DNA of 64,000 nucleotides from Diploscapter coronatus. Taxonomy: Eukaryota; Nematoda; Chromadorea; Rhabditida; Rhabditidae. The first letter of the stretch is position 1. Each line of letters starts with the position of its first letter. This document shows, in pieces, positions 10,886 through 25,225 of the stretch. Where the stretch lies: the NCBI GenBank assembly GCA_964036155.1, contig OZ038423.1, forward strand, positions 38,703,249 to 38,767,248, read 5' to 3'. The notes below the pieces were generated by a model, which had not been told where the DNA came from, searched no databases, and saw only the letters and a list, made by a program, of their open reading frames with translations. The position numbers and the translations under genes were made by a program.

Positions 10886-13800
10886 TCAAAGACTATTCTT
10901 CTCCTCTACTTCGTCTATGCTGTAGATCACATCGTTTTCCAGGTCTTCTAACTTTAAACCTGCTCCGGGAGTGGATTCGTCATCCTTGTAGGACACTCGA
11001 GACGGCTTCTTGGACCTAAAATAAACTAAAATGGGTCAAATTTCGCATCATCTGAAAGCCTATGATTGATACTCAAATCTGGAAGGCGAGTGGTGCAGTT
11101 ATTTTTAGTGGTTAGAAAATGGAGAAATAGCACGTAAAAAGGAGAGAGATTGACTTAAAATTGCCTTTTTATTCTCTCATTTTCGACATTAACAATAAAA
11201 ATATCAAAATTTTCTGTCTTGAGGAAAAAGCCTCTAAATAAGTATTTTAGGAACATTTACCTAGGATCGATAGGTCCTTCATCGAGCAACTTCTGGTTGT
11301 GCATTTGTACGCTGATCTGTCGTGAAGAAGAAGCGTTTCCATCGTCCTGATTTGTAGATGAAAGTCGTAACGACGTGCACGCTGATGCTGGCTCGCCCCA
11401 GGATTCGGTTTCTCCTAAAAATTTCTATCATAATCTTGAAACTTGCATATTTCTTAAGACACACACACGCTCTCGCGTCATTCGCTGTATTAAATTTCAT
11501 TATTTGTAGGCAATTACTAAATGGCGGAGTTCTATGGCTAGAGATAAGCAAGAGAATGAAGTTTGAAAGAAATAGTGTGGAAAAGACACACTCCACCATT
11601 AAGTAATTGGCCTATTTAAACCACCTAATCATTTGATAGCATACACAAAGTAACTGCAAAAAATAATAGGTGCAGATGATTCCTCACCATGTCCAAACAT
11701 CTGGAAAATCAACCCAGTCACTGCTAACACTCCCGCTAGCATGTAGAAGACGTACTTCCAGGAGTAGACCGATGGACTATTGGTTATATAGCCGATAACG
11801 TATGGAGATAATGTCGATGCTGCCATACCGTAGAGTTGGGCGTAAGATGAAATGAAAGCAGTAAACTGTAATACAAAATAAGTCCTAAGAAATTCGAATT
11901 ATTAAAAAATAATAACAATCTGAGCAATTCTACACGTACTTCAGGTGCAACCGACACCAAAGCCGTATTGTATCCGGGAACATACGCCGAAAACAAGCCC
12001 ATCGAGCAGGAAATCAGCAGAGTCGTCAAAAATCCTCGTAACGACAAAGACCAGGTCCATCTCGAATAGACCACCGCGACCCCGAGCATGCATAGCGCTG
12101 TTCCAAAGCTAGCTAAATTTAGCTTTAATTATTGTCAATGACCGATAACTTGAGAGACGAAATAAATAGTGCACAAAATGCACGAATATGCTAAATGTGC
12201 ATTGCGTATGCACAAATAGTCGTCAGCCTCATTTTTAATATTATATAATAACGTAAAGTCTGCTGCAAACAGCGCGCTAATTCTCGCGCATAAAAATCCG
12301 CGTCATTTACTTCGTCTCAAGTAATCGACCACTGACAATACACATTTTAAATTGATCTATACCGATGTTATTCGAAATCTTGGTGATCAAATTCGTCGAG
12401 TAGTTTCTTCGTTTCAGTGAATCCGCGATAGAGGCGAATAGCAGCTTGGTGATTATTTGAACGATGAAAGGAACTGCGGACCATATTCCGTTCTATCGAT
12501 TTTCTTTTGCAATTTATTATATTTTAAATTCAGTTACGTTGATCATGTTCAATTTCATGACATTTTGATAGAACTTGGGCAGATAGGTGATGAGAGCCAC
12601 GAAGATGTAGGAGTGCGCGAAGGAACAGCAACAAATGGCAAAGACGCATCCGTTGGTGAGGATCGAAAATGATTTACTTGGGATATAATTAGATATTAAA
12701 GCGACTTATGATAATCCCGCATCAAATCAAATTCATTGGAGAATATGGTGACTTTTGAATCTTATTAAAATCGCCGTTGTCATTAACGCCGCCTTGCAAT
12801 AAAATTTCTACAGATAAATTTACCGTTTTATAAGGAGTCGGTCTAACGATCGTATTGGCTCTCTGTCGTCGTCGTTTCCCTTGAATGTACTCCAATTCAG
12901 TCGCAGTGATGTAATTCGAATAGCGTGGCTTGTTCTCAGCACGAATTTGCCAGACGACCAAAAACAGAAATCCGAGGATTCCTATGCTAAGAATCATCAT
13001 ATCTAAGGTCTCGTATCTTCTTATTTACTTCTAGCTAGAGGGAAAGTTAGAGCTGATTACGATCCGGTCTTGTCAACTATCAATGGTTTCGTGAATTCTA
13101 AATGTACCTGATGCTATGAACGAGAACGGCCATCCTCCGAACCAAGGAAGTTCAGATAAGTATGCCGTGAAGAACATAGCCAGCGCTATTCCCATTTGGT
13201 TCCCTAAAATTAGAAACACCGAATTGAGTGGTTCCCAATCAAAGTATACCTATTGTGAAGATCGCCATAGCAGTACTCTTTTCGGATAATGGGAACCAGG
13301 TTGAGATTATTTGGGAACATGCTGGTATCGTAACACCTAAACTCTGGAATCTATAATTTTTGCTGGACCAAAAATACCAAATCCCAATCCCATTACAGCC
13401 CTAACTATCGCTATCCAGTAATAGGACCTCAGAAAAATCGCTACGAAAGGAGTCAACAAGGATCCGATGATGTTTATGATCAAGGCTATTGTTATCGTGT
13501 TCTTCGCTCCTAGCCTGCAATTTCATTGAAGTTTCGGATTTTCCAAAATATTCACCTTTTGCACAGATAATTCGTGATGAAAAGCGCTAGGAAAGCAGTG
13601 ACATAAAACGTTGTGAAAATCTGGGCCTGCTGATCGGGCGTCCAGTCATTTTTGTACTGAAACGTCAAATTTTCAAGGGCTTAGAATTTTTGATTGACCT
13701 TATCCGGTTTCAATGGTATCTGTCCATGGCTCATAGTGGTGTTCTCTCTGAATACCATCGAATGTTGCCGTTTTTGGTAAATTCTTCTTTACCTGACCAT

Positions 13801-13907
13801 AGCTACCATGGCCATACTGAGTGACGAGCGCATGATGCTGAATATGGTCATCACTAAGCTTGTCAGTAGAGCGGTTTGTAAGCGTACTGATGAGAAGCTC
13901 CATAGCG
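10886..13907 (-). CDS. SLC17-family (sialin/vesicular glutamate-type) MFS transporter
   Basis: A 12-TM major facilitator; SLC17 members move organic anions or phosphate with Na+ or H+. Exons read leftward. TM1 is at 13907-13793. An NxT site and loop follow, then TPDQQAQIFTTFYVTAFLA near 13640. Next are LIINIIGSLLTPFVAIFL with VRAVMGLGFGIFGP (13520-13370), GVTIPACSQIISTWFPLSEK (about 13345-13285, typical of SLC17) and GNQMGIALAMFFTAYLSELPW (13205-13140). The cytoplasmic loop is at 13000-12829, the second half at 12660-12370 and 12089-11690, and a hydrophilic tail at 11420-11263 and 11016-10886 (stop TGA). The 5' end is unsure: no in-frame ATG lies before TM1 in the first exon I could place, so a further upstream exon probably exists. 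Substrate cannot be told from sequence. It is convergent with the TRPN gene. Confidence 0.85.
11064..11196 (+). mobile_element. MITE family B, copy 1 (diverged)
   Basis: It shares GCAGTTATTTTTAGTGGTTA, AGAAATAGCACG and an AAAAGGAGAGAGA block with three other copies (31.25, 33.81 and 35.33 kb). The termini are degenerate (ATTGATACTC and GACATTAACAAT). It lies in the second-to-last intron of the SLC17 gene. Confidence 0.7.
12132..12338 (+). mobile_element. MITE family A, copy 3
   Basis: 207 bp between TA dinucleotides. The left end is TTGTCAATGACCGATAACTT and the right end is its imperfect inverse (ACTTCGTCTCAAGTAATCGA). The internal blocks are in the same order as copies 1 and 5. It is inserted in an SLC17 intron. 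Confidence 0.9.
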
Positions 13908-15299
13908 CTGAAAATTTTTAATATCGTCATTTTTCCTGTTGTTTATCAAGACTTCGGGCCTGTCAGTTTATAGTCCAGTATTAATTATTTCGAAAATCGA
14001 ATAATGATTAAGTTAAGCTTCTGTTTTAATGTTTCGTTGTATGAGTCCACTCTCTGGCTTATCGCGTACAACAGAAATTCGAAGGTTCTGATTTTCTTTC
14101 TTCTCTCAAACTTTAGAAGTCTCTTCAAACGGACGAATAAATGCCTTGGGCAAACAAAAAACGGAAGTCTTTTGTATTTTATATCTGATTGAAAACGATC
14201 TAATATGTAATAATAATAAAACCCTAAGTAAAAAATATTTCTACCCTTTATTATATTTAAAAATCAAATTTATCAGAGTAAAGTCTAAATTACTAACGTA
14301 AAGGTTTGTTCCGAATAACCTCTAGAGGTACTGGCATAATGCATTGGTGGGACATCGAAAATCAATTTAGAAGACAAGTTCTAAAAATTCCAGCCTTAAA
14401 ACTTGGAAATGAAAATTCTAATCTTCGCTCCCGCGAAATTGTATTTTTGTTTGTAGTTTAGAAAAAACGCACCTTTTATGGTAAACAGCGATTCTTGAGT
14501 AATGTGATGCGTCGTCAGGTCGAAGTTAGAACGGTGATGAAAAATAGGCAAGTGGGAGGAGAATAGAGAACAAAGAAATGAGGAGAAAGAAGGAAACAGA
14601 AAATGGGCTTATCACAAATGTTAGTGGTGCTTCGAGTCGGAAAAAAGAGCAGACCGTCTACACTCCTTCACCATCACTTTGCATGCTGCCTTTTATCAGA
14701 GCTATCAGTGATAATAGTGGCTCAAATAATGCATAATAAAACGTTTTGACACATGCAGTCGAATTATATGACGTAAGTCGGAATTAAAAATTTTTAATTA
14801 TCGTAGTTTTCGTCATTATTTTAGCTATTCTGACTTCAGATCCTGATTCAGAAGAGTCGATTTACTATAGAATTTTTTCCTATCTATTTTTATACTCATG
14901 CTTCTGAAAGTTAGTAAACTTTTGGCATGGTTCTTTTTTTTATTTTTGTGAAGAAAATAGAAATTTGAGGCACACTGAATTTTTATCCACGAATAATAAA
15001 GACGTTGGAATTTTTACATAAACACCAATGATGATAAAAAAAACAAATAAGAAGACACTTGAGGATTTACAATAGGAAGTGGATAGTATGTAGAAGAATA
15101 GGATATATCAGAAGGGAGGAAAGGTATACCAAAATAGAAAGAAAGATTACTTTACACAAAATTGGTATACCAAATCAGGAAAGGGGAGGAGGGTAGGTTG
15201 GCCAATTTTCGAAAAGAAAGCACTATCCAAAAATGGCGCACCTAAGCAGGAAGGGATAAAGAAAAGGAAGATTACGGTAATTCCGAAAAAGCCGGCTGC
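13908..15299. other. Intergenic stretch between the SLC17 and moag-4 genes
   Basis: It probably holds the missing first exon and promoter of the SLC17 gene and the 3' UTR of moag-4. I see AT-rich DNA with purine-rich runs (14540-14650, 15040-15260) and no coding region I can support. Confidence 0.5.
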
Positions 15300-16049
15300 T
15301 CACATTTTGAGAGGGTCGATTTTGGCGACTTTTTTTACGTTCGCAGCTTTAGCCGCGTCCTCTTCAGCCTGCAAATAAACAAAATAAATAATTTCTCTCC
15401 TCAACTTAAAATTTGTATTTATTTGTGGCTATCTGAAAACCGCATGACGCATATGGCCTCGTGACATGCGAAATAGGGTAGGGTTTTGGGTGGCAGGCTT
15501 TCTTTCCCACACTATTTTGCATGTCATGAGGTCATGCGGTTTTCCAGTTGCCCATTTTCCCATTCTTTTAAAATTTCATCTCTCCAACCTTTTTCGCGGC
15601 CGCCTTTTCCTGTTTGATACGCATTGCCTCGGCATCGCGTTCGAGGCGTTTTTCCGTCGTCAGGCCCTGAATTTTCTTTTAGATAAAAACATTTTAAAAT
15701 TTAATTTTAAAAATAACCAAATAATTACCGAATTTCCATCCTTGCCGTTCGCGCCGGCCTTTTTCTTCATCTCCTGTTGCTTTTTGAGGTTCTTCTCGCG
15801 AGCCAGGTCACGCTGATTTCCACCTGAACATTTCATTTTTAAACCCAAAAGAAGATACCTATTAAGGCTACTTTCAATCATTTTGACATTAAAAATCTTG
15901 AAACATAAAACTATCTTTTTATCATTTTCTGAAGAAAAATAGTGTTTCAAGATTTAGCAAGTCCAAGTTATGTTTATTTCTTTTTGCAATAGAGCAACTT
16001 GGTTAACTTTTCCTATAAATGAATATTTCCAAAATTCCTTACGAGTCAT
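15300..16049 (-). CDS. moag-4: MOAG-4/SERF small EDRK-rich protein
   Basis: Four exons (16049-16043, 15823-15729, 15666-15589, 15368-15300) give 82 residues with no frame break. The N-terminus MTRGNQRDLAREKNLKKQQE is the 4F5/SERF signature. A K/A/E-rich helix follows, and the end is KIDPLKM. Known of the family: small, highly charged, intrinsically disordered proteins. Worm MOAG-4 promotes aggregation of amyloid-forming proteins, and SERFs bind nucleic acids. The first exon carries only 7 coding nt (ATGACTC), so it is missed by ORF searches, and the MTR start is recovered only by splicing. C-ending codons dominate, unlike the flanking AT-rich DNA, which suggests high expression. The third intron contains an inverted-repeat element (15434-15545). 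Divergent from etfa. Confidence 0.95.
15434..15545. mobile_element. MITE family F, copy 1 (hairpin)
   Basis: Terminal inverted repeats of about 40 nt: GAAAACCGCATGACGCATAT at the left, and the reverse complement of GGTCATGCGGTTTTC and flanking bases at the right. The loop holds GGGTAGGG. It lies in the third moag-4 intron. 46231-46354 has a similar but diverged layout. Confidence 0.75.
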
Positions 16050-17812
16050 GTTTCCTGTCCTTTTCTGTGTCTCCGGTTTTCCTGATCAGTTCAAAATAGT
16101 CGTCTTCTCTTCGCTATTTCTGCCAGCTAGCAGCCCCTCGGGGAGTTATTTCCAGCGGAAAAAGCGCTCTTCTGAAAAAATCACCTGCTTTAAAAAATCA
16201 ATACAATTGATCGATCAAAAAACGGTCTGATAAAAAGGGAAATATCGCAATTTTTAGAACCCCACTATTCTTATAAATAAAATTTCTAGAAAATACAGCA
16301 GTTTTCCAGAGTAATATGATTTAGATTTTGACCGATAAATAAAGTTCCGGTTTAAAAACACCAAATAAACAGCTAGACAAATAATTTCGAGTAAATATGA
16401 AAGTTTCTAGAGCAAAGACGTCACACTAATCAAGAAATCGATATTCGAAAGGGAAAATAGTGCGGGAAGGGGAGAGATCCAGAATGTCAGAGAAAGGGAA
16501 ATAACGTTGGGAAAGAAATATGGGGCCTTCTAGAAGCTGCCTTTCCGAAGGAAACAACGATATAACAGGAAACGCTGGTCAGACTTCTGCCAAATCACAG
16601 AGAGTACGGTATGTGAAGGAGGAAAAGAAAGAAAGAAAATTAGAGATGCGAAGGAAGTGAGAGGGGAAAGAAAGAGAAAACTGGTCTTGCGTTCGGGAAA
16701 AGTGTGAATTGAAGAAAGAGGGAAGTAGCATTGAAATTTGAGAGAGTGGAAAAGAGGTCGGAAAATGTACCCAGAATGTTCTCAGTTTTATGTAGTCGGA
16801 AACAATCAAAGTTTGGGCTGTTCAGGAAAAATGCCCTAAATACAGAATACAGAAGATAAGTAGAATGGGAGATGAATGAAATTTGCCGGACGACGCTGAT
16901 CTGTAGAGCGACGTTGATTGTAAAATCCGAACATTAGGTAGAGATCGCCAACTCATGCCCCTCTGCCTCGGTTCAATATTATCCATAGCTGATAGCCCTC
17001 CCCATTATCGAAAATATGTCTTGTTTTATTTGTTTTTAATAATTGATCAGTACTTACCATACAGTTCGATGCCGCTCTTTCACGTGGTGATATCGATTTA
17101 TTGATTGGGATGCGAAAAAGTCCGCAAATGCGCGTCAAATGCACATCAAATTACGACAGTGCTAGCATTTTGACTTAGAGGAGAGGTACGCAACATTTGT
17201 TCACGAAACGATTAGTTTATTCGTCCACTGTCACTGACATAAAAACCCTAGGGCCCCTAACTGAGATAAGGATAATCCGCGAAATATGAAAGAAGCCAAT
17301 GTTGAAATGAGAGCGCAGAGAAAAATATTCCCAAAGAAAGGGGAGCGAGAGAGTCAGCGCGAGACGCAATTCACCCTCCGTCTCCGACCCATTCCACAAA
17401 TGAGAGGGATTTGTCGCTTTTTGCGTTTCAATTTTTATTTTTAAAATTTTAAATAATTTCTTGATTTTTTCCTCGGAAATGGATGTAGGATCTTATGGCC
17501 TTCCGACCCATGAGCAAAACATCACGCTAGGCTTATTTTGATAAATGGCTGGCGGTCCCTACCTTGGACTTTGGACTGTTTTGTTTTTACCGTTTTCGAC
17601 GCTGATTATCGGGATTCTCTAAACTTTATTCTCATCCCATTTCTATTAAAAACCTTTTAAAATTTCTTTGCGAATTTTATCATTTTTCTCTATTCCTTAA
17701 AACTTCTATCTATAAAATCGCTAACTTTTCTATTTATTTAATTATCTAAATTTCTCAAATCATACGGATTTTGTTTTATTTTTAAAATTATTATTTTTTT
17801 AATTTCCAGGAA
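16050..17812. other. Divergent promoter region between moag-4 and etfa
   Basis: 1.76 kb with no gene I can support. It has a purine-rich plus strand (16450-16760). TTTAATTTCCAG ends at 17809, just before the etfa start. Presumably it carries both promoters. Confidence 0.5.
17798..17812 (+). promoter_or_regulatory. Probable spliced-leader acceptor before etfa
   Basis: T-rich sequence ending TTTCCAG (AG at 17808-17809), followed by GAA and the ATG at 17813. An acceptor within a few nt of a start codon, with no upstream coding exon, is the usual nematode trans-splice layout. It could instead be the end of a 5' UTR intron. Confidence 0.6.
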
Positions 17813-20105
<2,293 letters not shown>

Positions 20106-20343
20106 AACCTCGTCTTCCATCGAATTTTATCAGATTTTTCGTAGTGTAGAATGCGATTTTAACAGAGTTTATTTATTTGAGATAGGACAACATAAGGGTA
20201 TTTGTAACAATTTTTGCATCGATAAAAGGCATTTCAGGAAGATAGCAAAATGAAATGCCAAATTTTTAAAAATAGTTTTCTATGAGTACAGTAATGCTCA
20301 GATTGTCTGCAATCCGCAAAGATCCGTTTTATTTCTGGATTCC

Positions 20344-20349
20344 AATAAA
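20344..20349 (+). promoter_or_regulatory. Poly(A) signal of etfa
   Basis: AATAAA lies about 240 nt after the etfa stop. A second AATAAA at about 20387 is an alternative. Confidence 0.5.
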
Positions 20350-20921
20350 GTGATTCGATTTGAAGAAAACATATTTTCAATGATGCAATAAAGAACTTGG
20401 ATATGGTGCAAAAATTAGCAAAATAGCCATGCAGTCATGAAATTACAAGATTTCAAAGATCGTATGGATATTCATGATTTTACAAATGAAAGACGATTGG
20501 GAATTACATCGAATAAATATAAGTAATTTTAAATAGTTATTAAGCCAAGGTTTACCAGGAAGTCATGAATAAACTGATCAATTGGACATGAGCTAAAAAT
20601 TTTAGTTTTAGATCAAGTGTTCAAAACTCAACTTTTATAGTATTTCTTTATTTCTATTAAACTTTGAGGCAATACAAATATTACGATCTCTCTCGATGTG
20701 TTCTCTGACAGCCTGACATGCGAATTAGGCCGACAGAGCCTGGGGCGACGCGCGAGAGAGACAGATAAGACCGCGAAATATAACGGAGGAAAGATAAGAA
20801 GGGAAAGCAAGAATTTCTTATTCTAACGCGAGAAACAGTCGTTCACCCACCCAACACACTCATTGTTTCAGGGCGCTTTTCCATCGAATACAAGTGTTAC
20901 TAAGCGAATTTTTGGCTGAAA
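20350..20921. other. Intergenic stretch before the CALML4-like gene
   Basis: AT-rich, with one GC-rich patch (20700-20790, a purine-rich GAGAGA run after GGGGCGACGCGCG) that may be part of the downstream promoter. No gene seen. Confidence 0.45.
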
Positions 20922-21841
20922 ATGGTAAATTTTCAAAAAAATTCTTCTTCAGAACGAGAATTTTCAGACCGAATTCTTCACGAAGAAGCAAATCGATGGT
21001 GAGTGTATTCCTGATTATCGATTCTCATGCATAAATCGATAACAGTTTGATCTTTGAAGTTTTCGATTTTTACCTAATAAAGCTATTTGACGCTCATCGT
21101 CAACTTATATTGTCCTTTCTACCTGAATTCGGGCTTTTGAATATCGAGTCTAAAGGCAACTTCTATCTGACGAGATTGACGAGATCTATCTTTGCTCACA
21201 CTATTTCGCCTTACTTTCCTTCCCTCCCTATATCTAACTATAGGTCTCGTCATCTCGTCATTTAGTAATTGGCATCTAAACTTATTCCATATTTCAAGTT
21301 TCGAGATTTTAGAGATCCGAGAATGTTTCAACACCTACACTATCGGCGACGACACTATCCGGTCCGCAACTCAACTTCGATGTATCCTGCGAAGTCTTGG
21401 ATATTCTACGACTACTGCCAAGACTCTGGAATACTTCAAGAAGCATAAAAGTGAGAAAATTTCACTATTTTTCAAGAACTCTTCAAATTTTCAGAGTGTA
21501 TCGACTTCGCGACTTTCCTAGAAATTGCTAAGGAGGAGCACAATGCGCCGGATGGACTCACTGAAGTGATCAAGGCTTTGAGGGCTTTGGACAGGTAATT
21601 TTTTTTATTTCAAAAGTTCAAACCTAACTTCAGGAACGGTGAACGCGCCATATCAGAAAATACCTTAAGAGGACTTTTAACCAATCTCGGCGAACGTCTT
21701 ACGCATCAAGAAGTCGACGCTCTATTCAGTACTGTGAGTTAAAATTTGAAGGGAATTTGGAAAATGACGTTGAGATAAATTCAGGTCGCCGTAAATAAAA
21801 TGATCCCGCATCAAAAACTCGTGCAGTTTATTTCGAAATAA
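20922..21841 (+). CDS. Calmodulin-like protein 4 (CALML4)-type EF-hand protein
   Basis: Six exons (20922-20924, 20968-20998, 21313-21450, 21495-21594, 21634-21733, 21785-21841) give 142 residues in one frame. The first exon is just the ATG. The start MTEFFTKKQIDEIRECFNTY, the middle LRALDRNGERAIS and LTNLGERLTHQEVDALFS match the calmodulin fold and most resemble CALML4 (LGEKLTHKEVDDLF in human). Seen: the acidic residues of the calcium loops are largely lost in all four EF-hands (for example TIGDDTIRSATQ and VAVNKMIPHQK), so it probably works as a myosin light-chain-like partner without binding Ca2+. CALML4 in vertebrates binds class VII myosins. A divergent myosin light chain is the alternative. 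Convergent with the RA-domain gene. Confidence 0.8.
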
Positions 21842-22542
21842 TGATTTTATCTACCATACAACAACTTCTAATTGATTATTTAAAAGGAGTGGGAATTTAG
21901 GAATGACGTTTCATCACAAATAAAAATTCTTTTAGAATGGGTCATCATTTCTAAATTTTTCAAAATATGGGATCGACAAAGCTCAATGATAAGTGATATC
22001 ATAACGAATCGATGGTTTTCTTTTTGAATGCAACAGAGGGTATTTTGTATCAAAATGTAAATAACATAAATTGCATTGATTTAAATATTGCAAATAAATG
22101 AGATTTTTCATCGGAAACTGTTTTCCCTATAGACTATCCAGCGGTCGAATCACGATTTTATGCTGAGGCTGTGAGAGGACGTAGACGGATACTATGGAGA
22201 CCTAAAGTTTGAATAAGTTGGAATTTATAAATAATGGGTGGGTCGAAATAGAAATTAAGTAAAATCAACTTCATTTTGTTGGCATAAATTTTCTTGAAAC
22301 AGTAAAAAATCATAAGCATGATTAAATATATGTATTATTGATTGGAGAGAACGTCGATATTCAAAAATTACGTTATTCATCTCGTTTCTCTTCTACGCAG
22401 CTCACTATTTCGCTTCAAGTTCGATTTCTAGTTGCTGCTGCATGTGAATATCGACTTTGCTCTCCAATCAACGATATATCTTTCCGTTATTTCAATAAAA
22501 CGCGAAAGTCATACGACAATTCAAATTATTATAGTTAACTGT
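21842..22542. other. 3' intergenic stretch between convergent genes
   Basis: AT-rich, with AATAAA-type signals for the CALML4-like gene near 21918 and, on the minus strand, possible signals for the RA gene. No coding region seen. Confidence 0.45.
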
Positions 22543-25225
22543 TTACTTGAGTTCATCTAAAACCCCTACCTCAGGAGGAATTTGTGCTTCAGCCTCTGGA
22601 GTTGTAAGGAACAGTCCGTAATTGGCGCTTTCTTCTCGACTTTTCCGATTCTGAGTCAGAATTAAATCAATAGCTTCTTCGCAATTCGTCAGCGACGATA
22701 GCATTAAGGATTTGTAGTTTGACTGAAAAAGCATATTTAAAATAGAGCTAAGTTTAAAAAACTTTTCCACGACTATTTCAGTTTAGTATTAATTGATTCG
22801 ACTCGTCCATAATCTGTTTCATAACCCAGATTAACCCCATTATTGTTACATCAAAACAATGATAATCCACTATATTACATAATTCATCACATGTTGAATT
22901 AAATTATGAGTTCGTCATCGAAAGTATAGTGAAACTTTCCTCTCTATCTGACGTTTATAGCCTTTCACATTTGACATTTCCGTTACAGCGAAGCGATTTC
23001 AAAGGGATTTCAGCCGGGTTTAAGGGGCTACCTTTCAACTCTTTCTCTCGATTCAACTGACTTTGAATAGATTAAAAGTCTTTGAATAGGCTCTCGCTCA
23101 CTTATCGTATGTGTCCAAATTCCGCTTTTGACTTATCGAATCAAGTTTTCATACCGTAAAAGCAATAAAAGATCCGTGCATATATTATAAAAATGTTCGT
23201 TAATAAAAATTCTCTGGACTTCTATTGATACTTAAAGAAGAGACAGCCCTACCGCTGCACAGATATTATGATCGTACACTCGCACCAAAGTCCCAGTAGC
23301 GTTCATATGCAGTAGAAACCTGGACATTCCAGCTGGATGGCATCTGAATTAGGAATACATTTTACTTGAATGACAAAAGTAAGATACCTTTGAAGCTCTA
23401 GAGGTTTAGCATCGTTTTCTAATCTTAATATCGTCTTGACGGGCTTGCCTTCAGCCTTAGTGGTCAGCTAAAAGAAAATGCGATTGATTCGTATGTTGCT
23501 CGAATTTAATGAAATCTCTATCTCTATATCCAATACTTAGCTAACCACGAATTTCTACTATCCATTAAGTTTCACTAACTTAAACAATACCTCCATCCAA
23601 AGCTCAAACAGATTAGGATCTCGGCATGTAAGTTTGAACTTGGTAAGAACCATCTCGATGACATTTCTGGCGGTGGTCTTAGTCGAAACCCGTATCGTCT
23701 TGTAGTCAGTGCACTGTCGAATGTCGCTCGTATAAACCTTGAGCACGCCCTGAAACATCATGGAAAATATTATAAAATAGAAAAATTCCCCGTTTTGAAA
23801 AAAGTTTTTTTTCTATATTTTTAGCTCTTTTTGTTTTGTGTCTACGAGCAAATGTCATTCAAAATGATGGAAAAATTCGCGTGGAAGGACGCGCTTTTTC
23901 GCTCAAAATAACATGTCATAGGCTTTTTACTGCAAAGTTGAACAAGTTTCAAAGAGTTTGAGAGTAAAATGCTCAAATATCAGGTAGAATATATATATAT
24001 TCTTTAACAAGAACACGAAAAATATGAACATCACTTGGGTTTTTCTCGAACCTTATTTCCCCGGTGTTTGAATTCGCGAGTTCATCGTTTGCAAGGCCGT
24101 CGTTCTCTGCGGTTTGCAATGAAAGTCATGTAATTGGGTGACCGTTGCTCGTTTCTTTTCAATCGTTTTCTCGCAGTTATCATTTCATTTATCATTACAA
24201 GTCTATTCACTCTCAATCTTCTGTCGGAAACTGTATTACACACGTTCCGATTGATCGCTTTTTCAAATCGAATTTCTTTATTCTCTCACTTTTTTGCGCT
24301 CTTCCACACTTTCTCTGCGCGTCTTTTGAATGATTTTTCAATTTTTATCGCATTATCAATTTCAGCCTGCGGTTTTCCCCTTCGAATTTCAAACCCGAGG
24401 GTTTTTCAAGGGCGATCAGACGAAAAATCGAACCCAAGGCATTTCCGATTCGACACGAAGACATGAAAGACTCCATGAATCGAAAACCAGACGTAGTAAA
24501 TGATCAATGAAAGTTGGAGATAACTTCGATTTTTAAAGTTAAAGAAATAAAGTTGATCTAACTTTATTAAATACAAAATTTACCGAAGTACTTTGTAATA
24601 AAATTTAGAATAGATCTTTTGAAGTCAATTTTTTCTCTTTCTCAAGGTGTCAAGTACTCAAAATAAGATCATATTATTTCCTTCTTTCTTTCACAATTTT
24701 TAAATTTAACCTAGCGCGAATGTTCAACAGGTGTGCGGCTAAATCATGAGAATTTGAAATAGAACAGAGATACGTTCAGTGAATAATGAGGTTAGGGGCA
24801 GAGAAATCTTCCAAACAAGGTAAATAGAGACTTTAGATTGAGAAGGTCGTTGAGGTTTAATGGGCTACCCTAACCTAATGGAATACGAACGCATAATTCC
24901 TAGGTTGGACTTAAATGCGCATGGTTTAAATAAATTTATGATAGTAAGTTGATCATTATAACGTTAAAGGCTTACCCAATCACCTTCTGGTCCAGAGGAG
25001 TCTAGTGAGTTCAAGGAAACGAGAGAATTGGACCTGGAATTTCAAGTTTCATGAAAATTTAAAGAAAAAAATCTAATTTTGAAGAGAATCAAAGCACCTG
25101 GAAGTCGTCAGCAAAGTCACATCGTGTTGAGACCCATTTGACGACGAAGACGAAGGGCTTGCCGTACCATAGGATGATGGTGACGATCTCGAAGTCGACG
25201 AATTACGGACTTGGTACTTCAACAT
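22543..25225 (-). CDS. Protein with two tandem Ras-association-like domains
   Basis: Six exons (25225-25098, 25033-24976, 23749-23591, 23467-23388, 23343-23253, 22722-22543) give 231 residues in one frame. The ATG is 5 nt behind a TTTCAG acceptor, a spliced-leader-like layout. Residues ~1-62 are S/T-rich and disordered. The first RA-like domain starts GVLKVYTSDIRQCTDYKT, continues VSTKTTARNVIEMVLTKF and ends KPLELQRCHP...RFLLHMN. A second unit starts TLVRVYDHN, then YKSLMLSSLTNCEEAIDLIL, and is shorter. The order of hydrophobic strands and the K-x-Y..YKT..TTA pattern match RA domains of afadin/Radil-type proteins, which bind Ras/Rap GTPases. No FHA, DIL or catalytic domain is present, so the protein may be a small Ras/Rap-binding adaptor. 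I cannot name an orthologue. Confidence 0.75.

Noticed and set aside
24134..24466. 110-codon plus-strand frame upstream in the RA gene region
   Set aside because: Lies in an AT-rich intron of the RA gene; F/S/I-rich translation is typical of pyrimidine-rich intron sequence.
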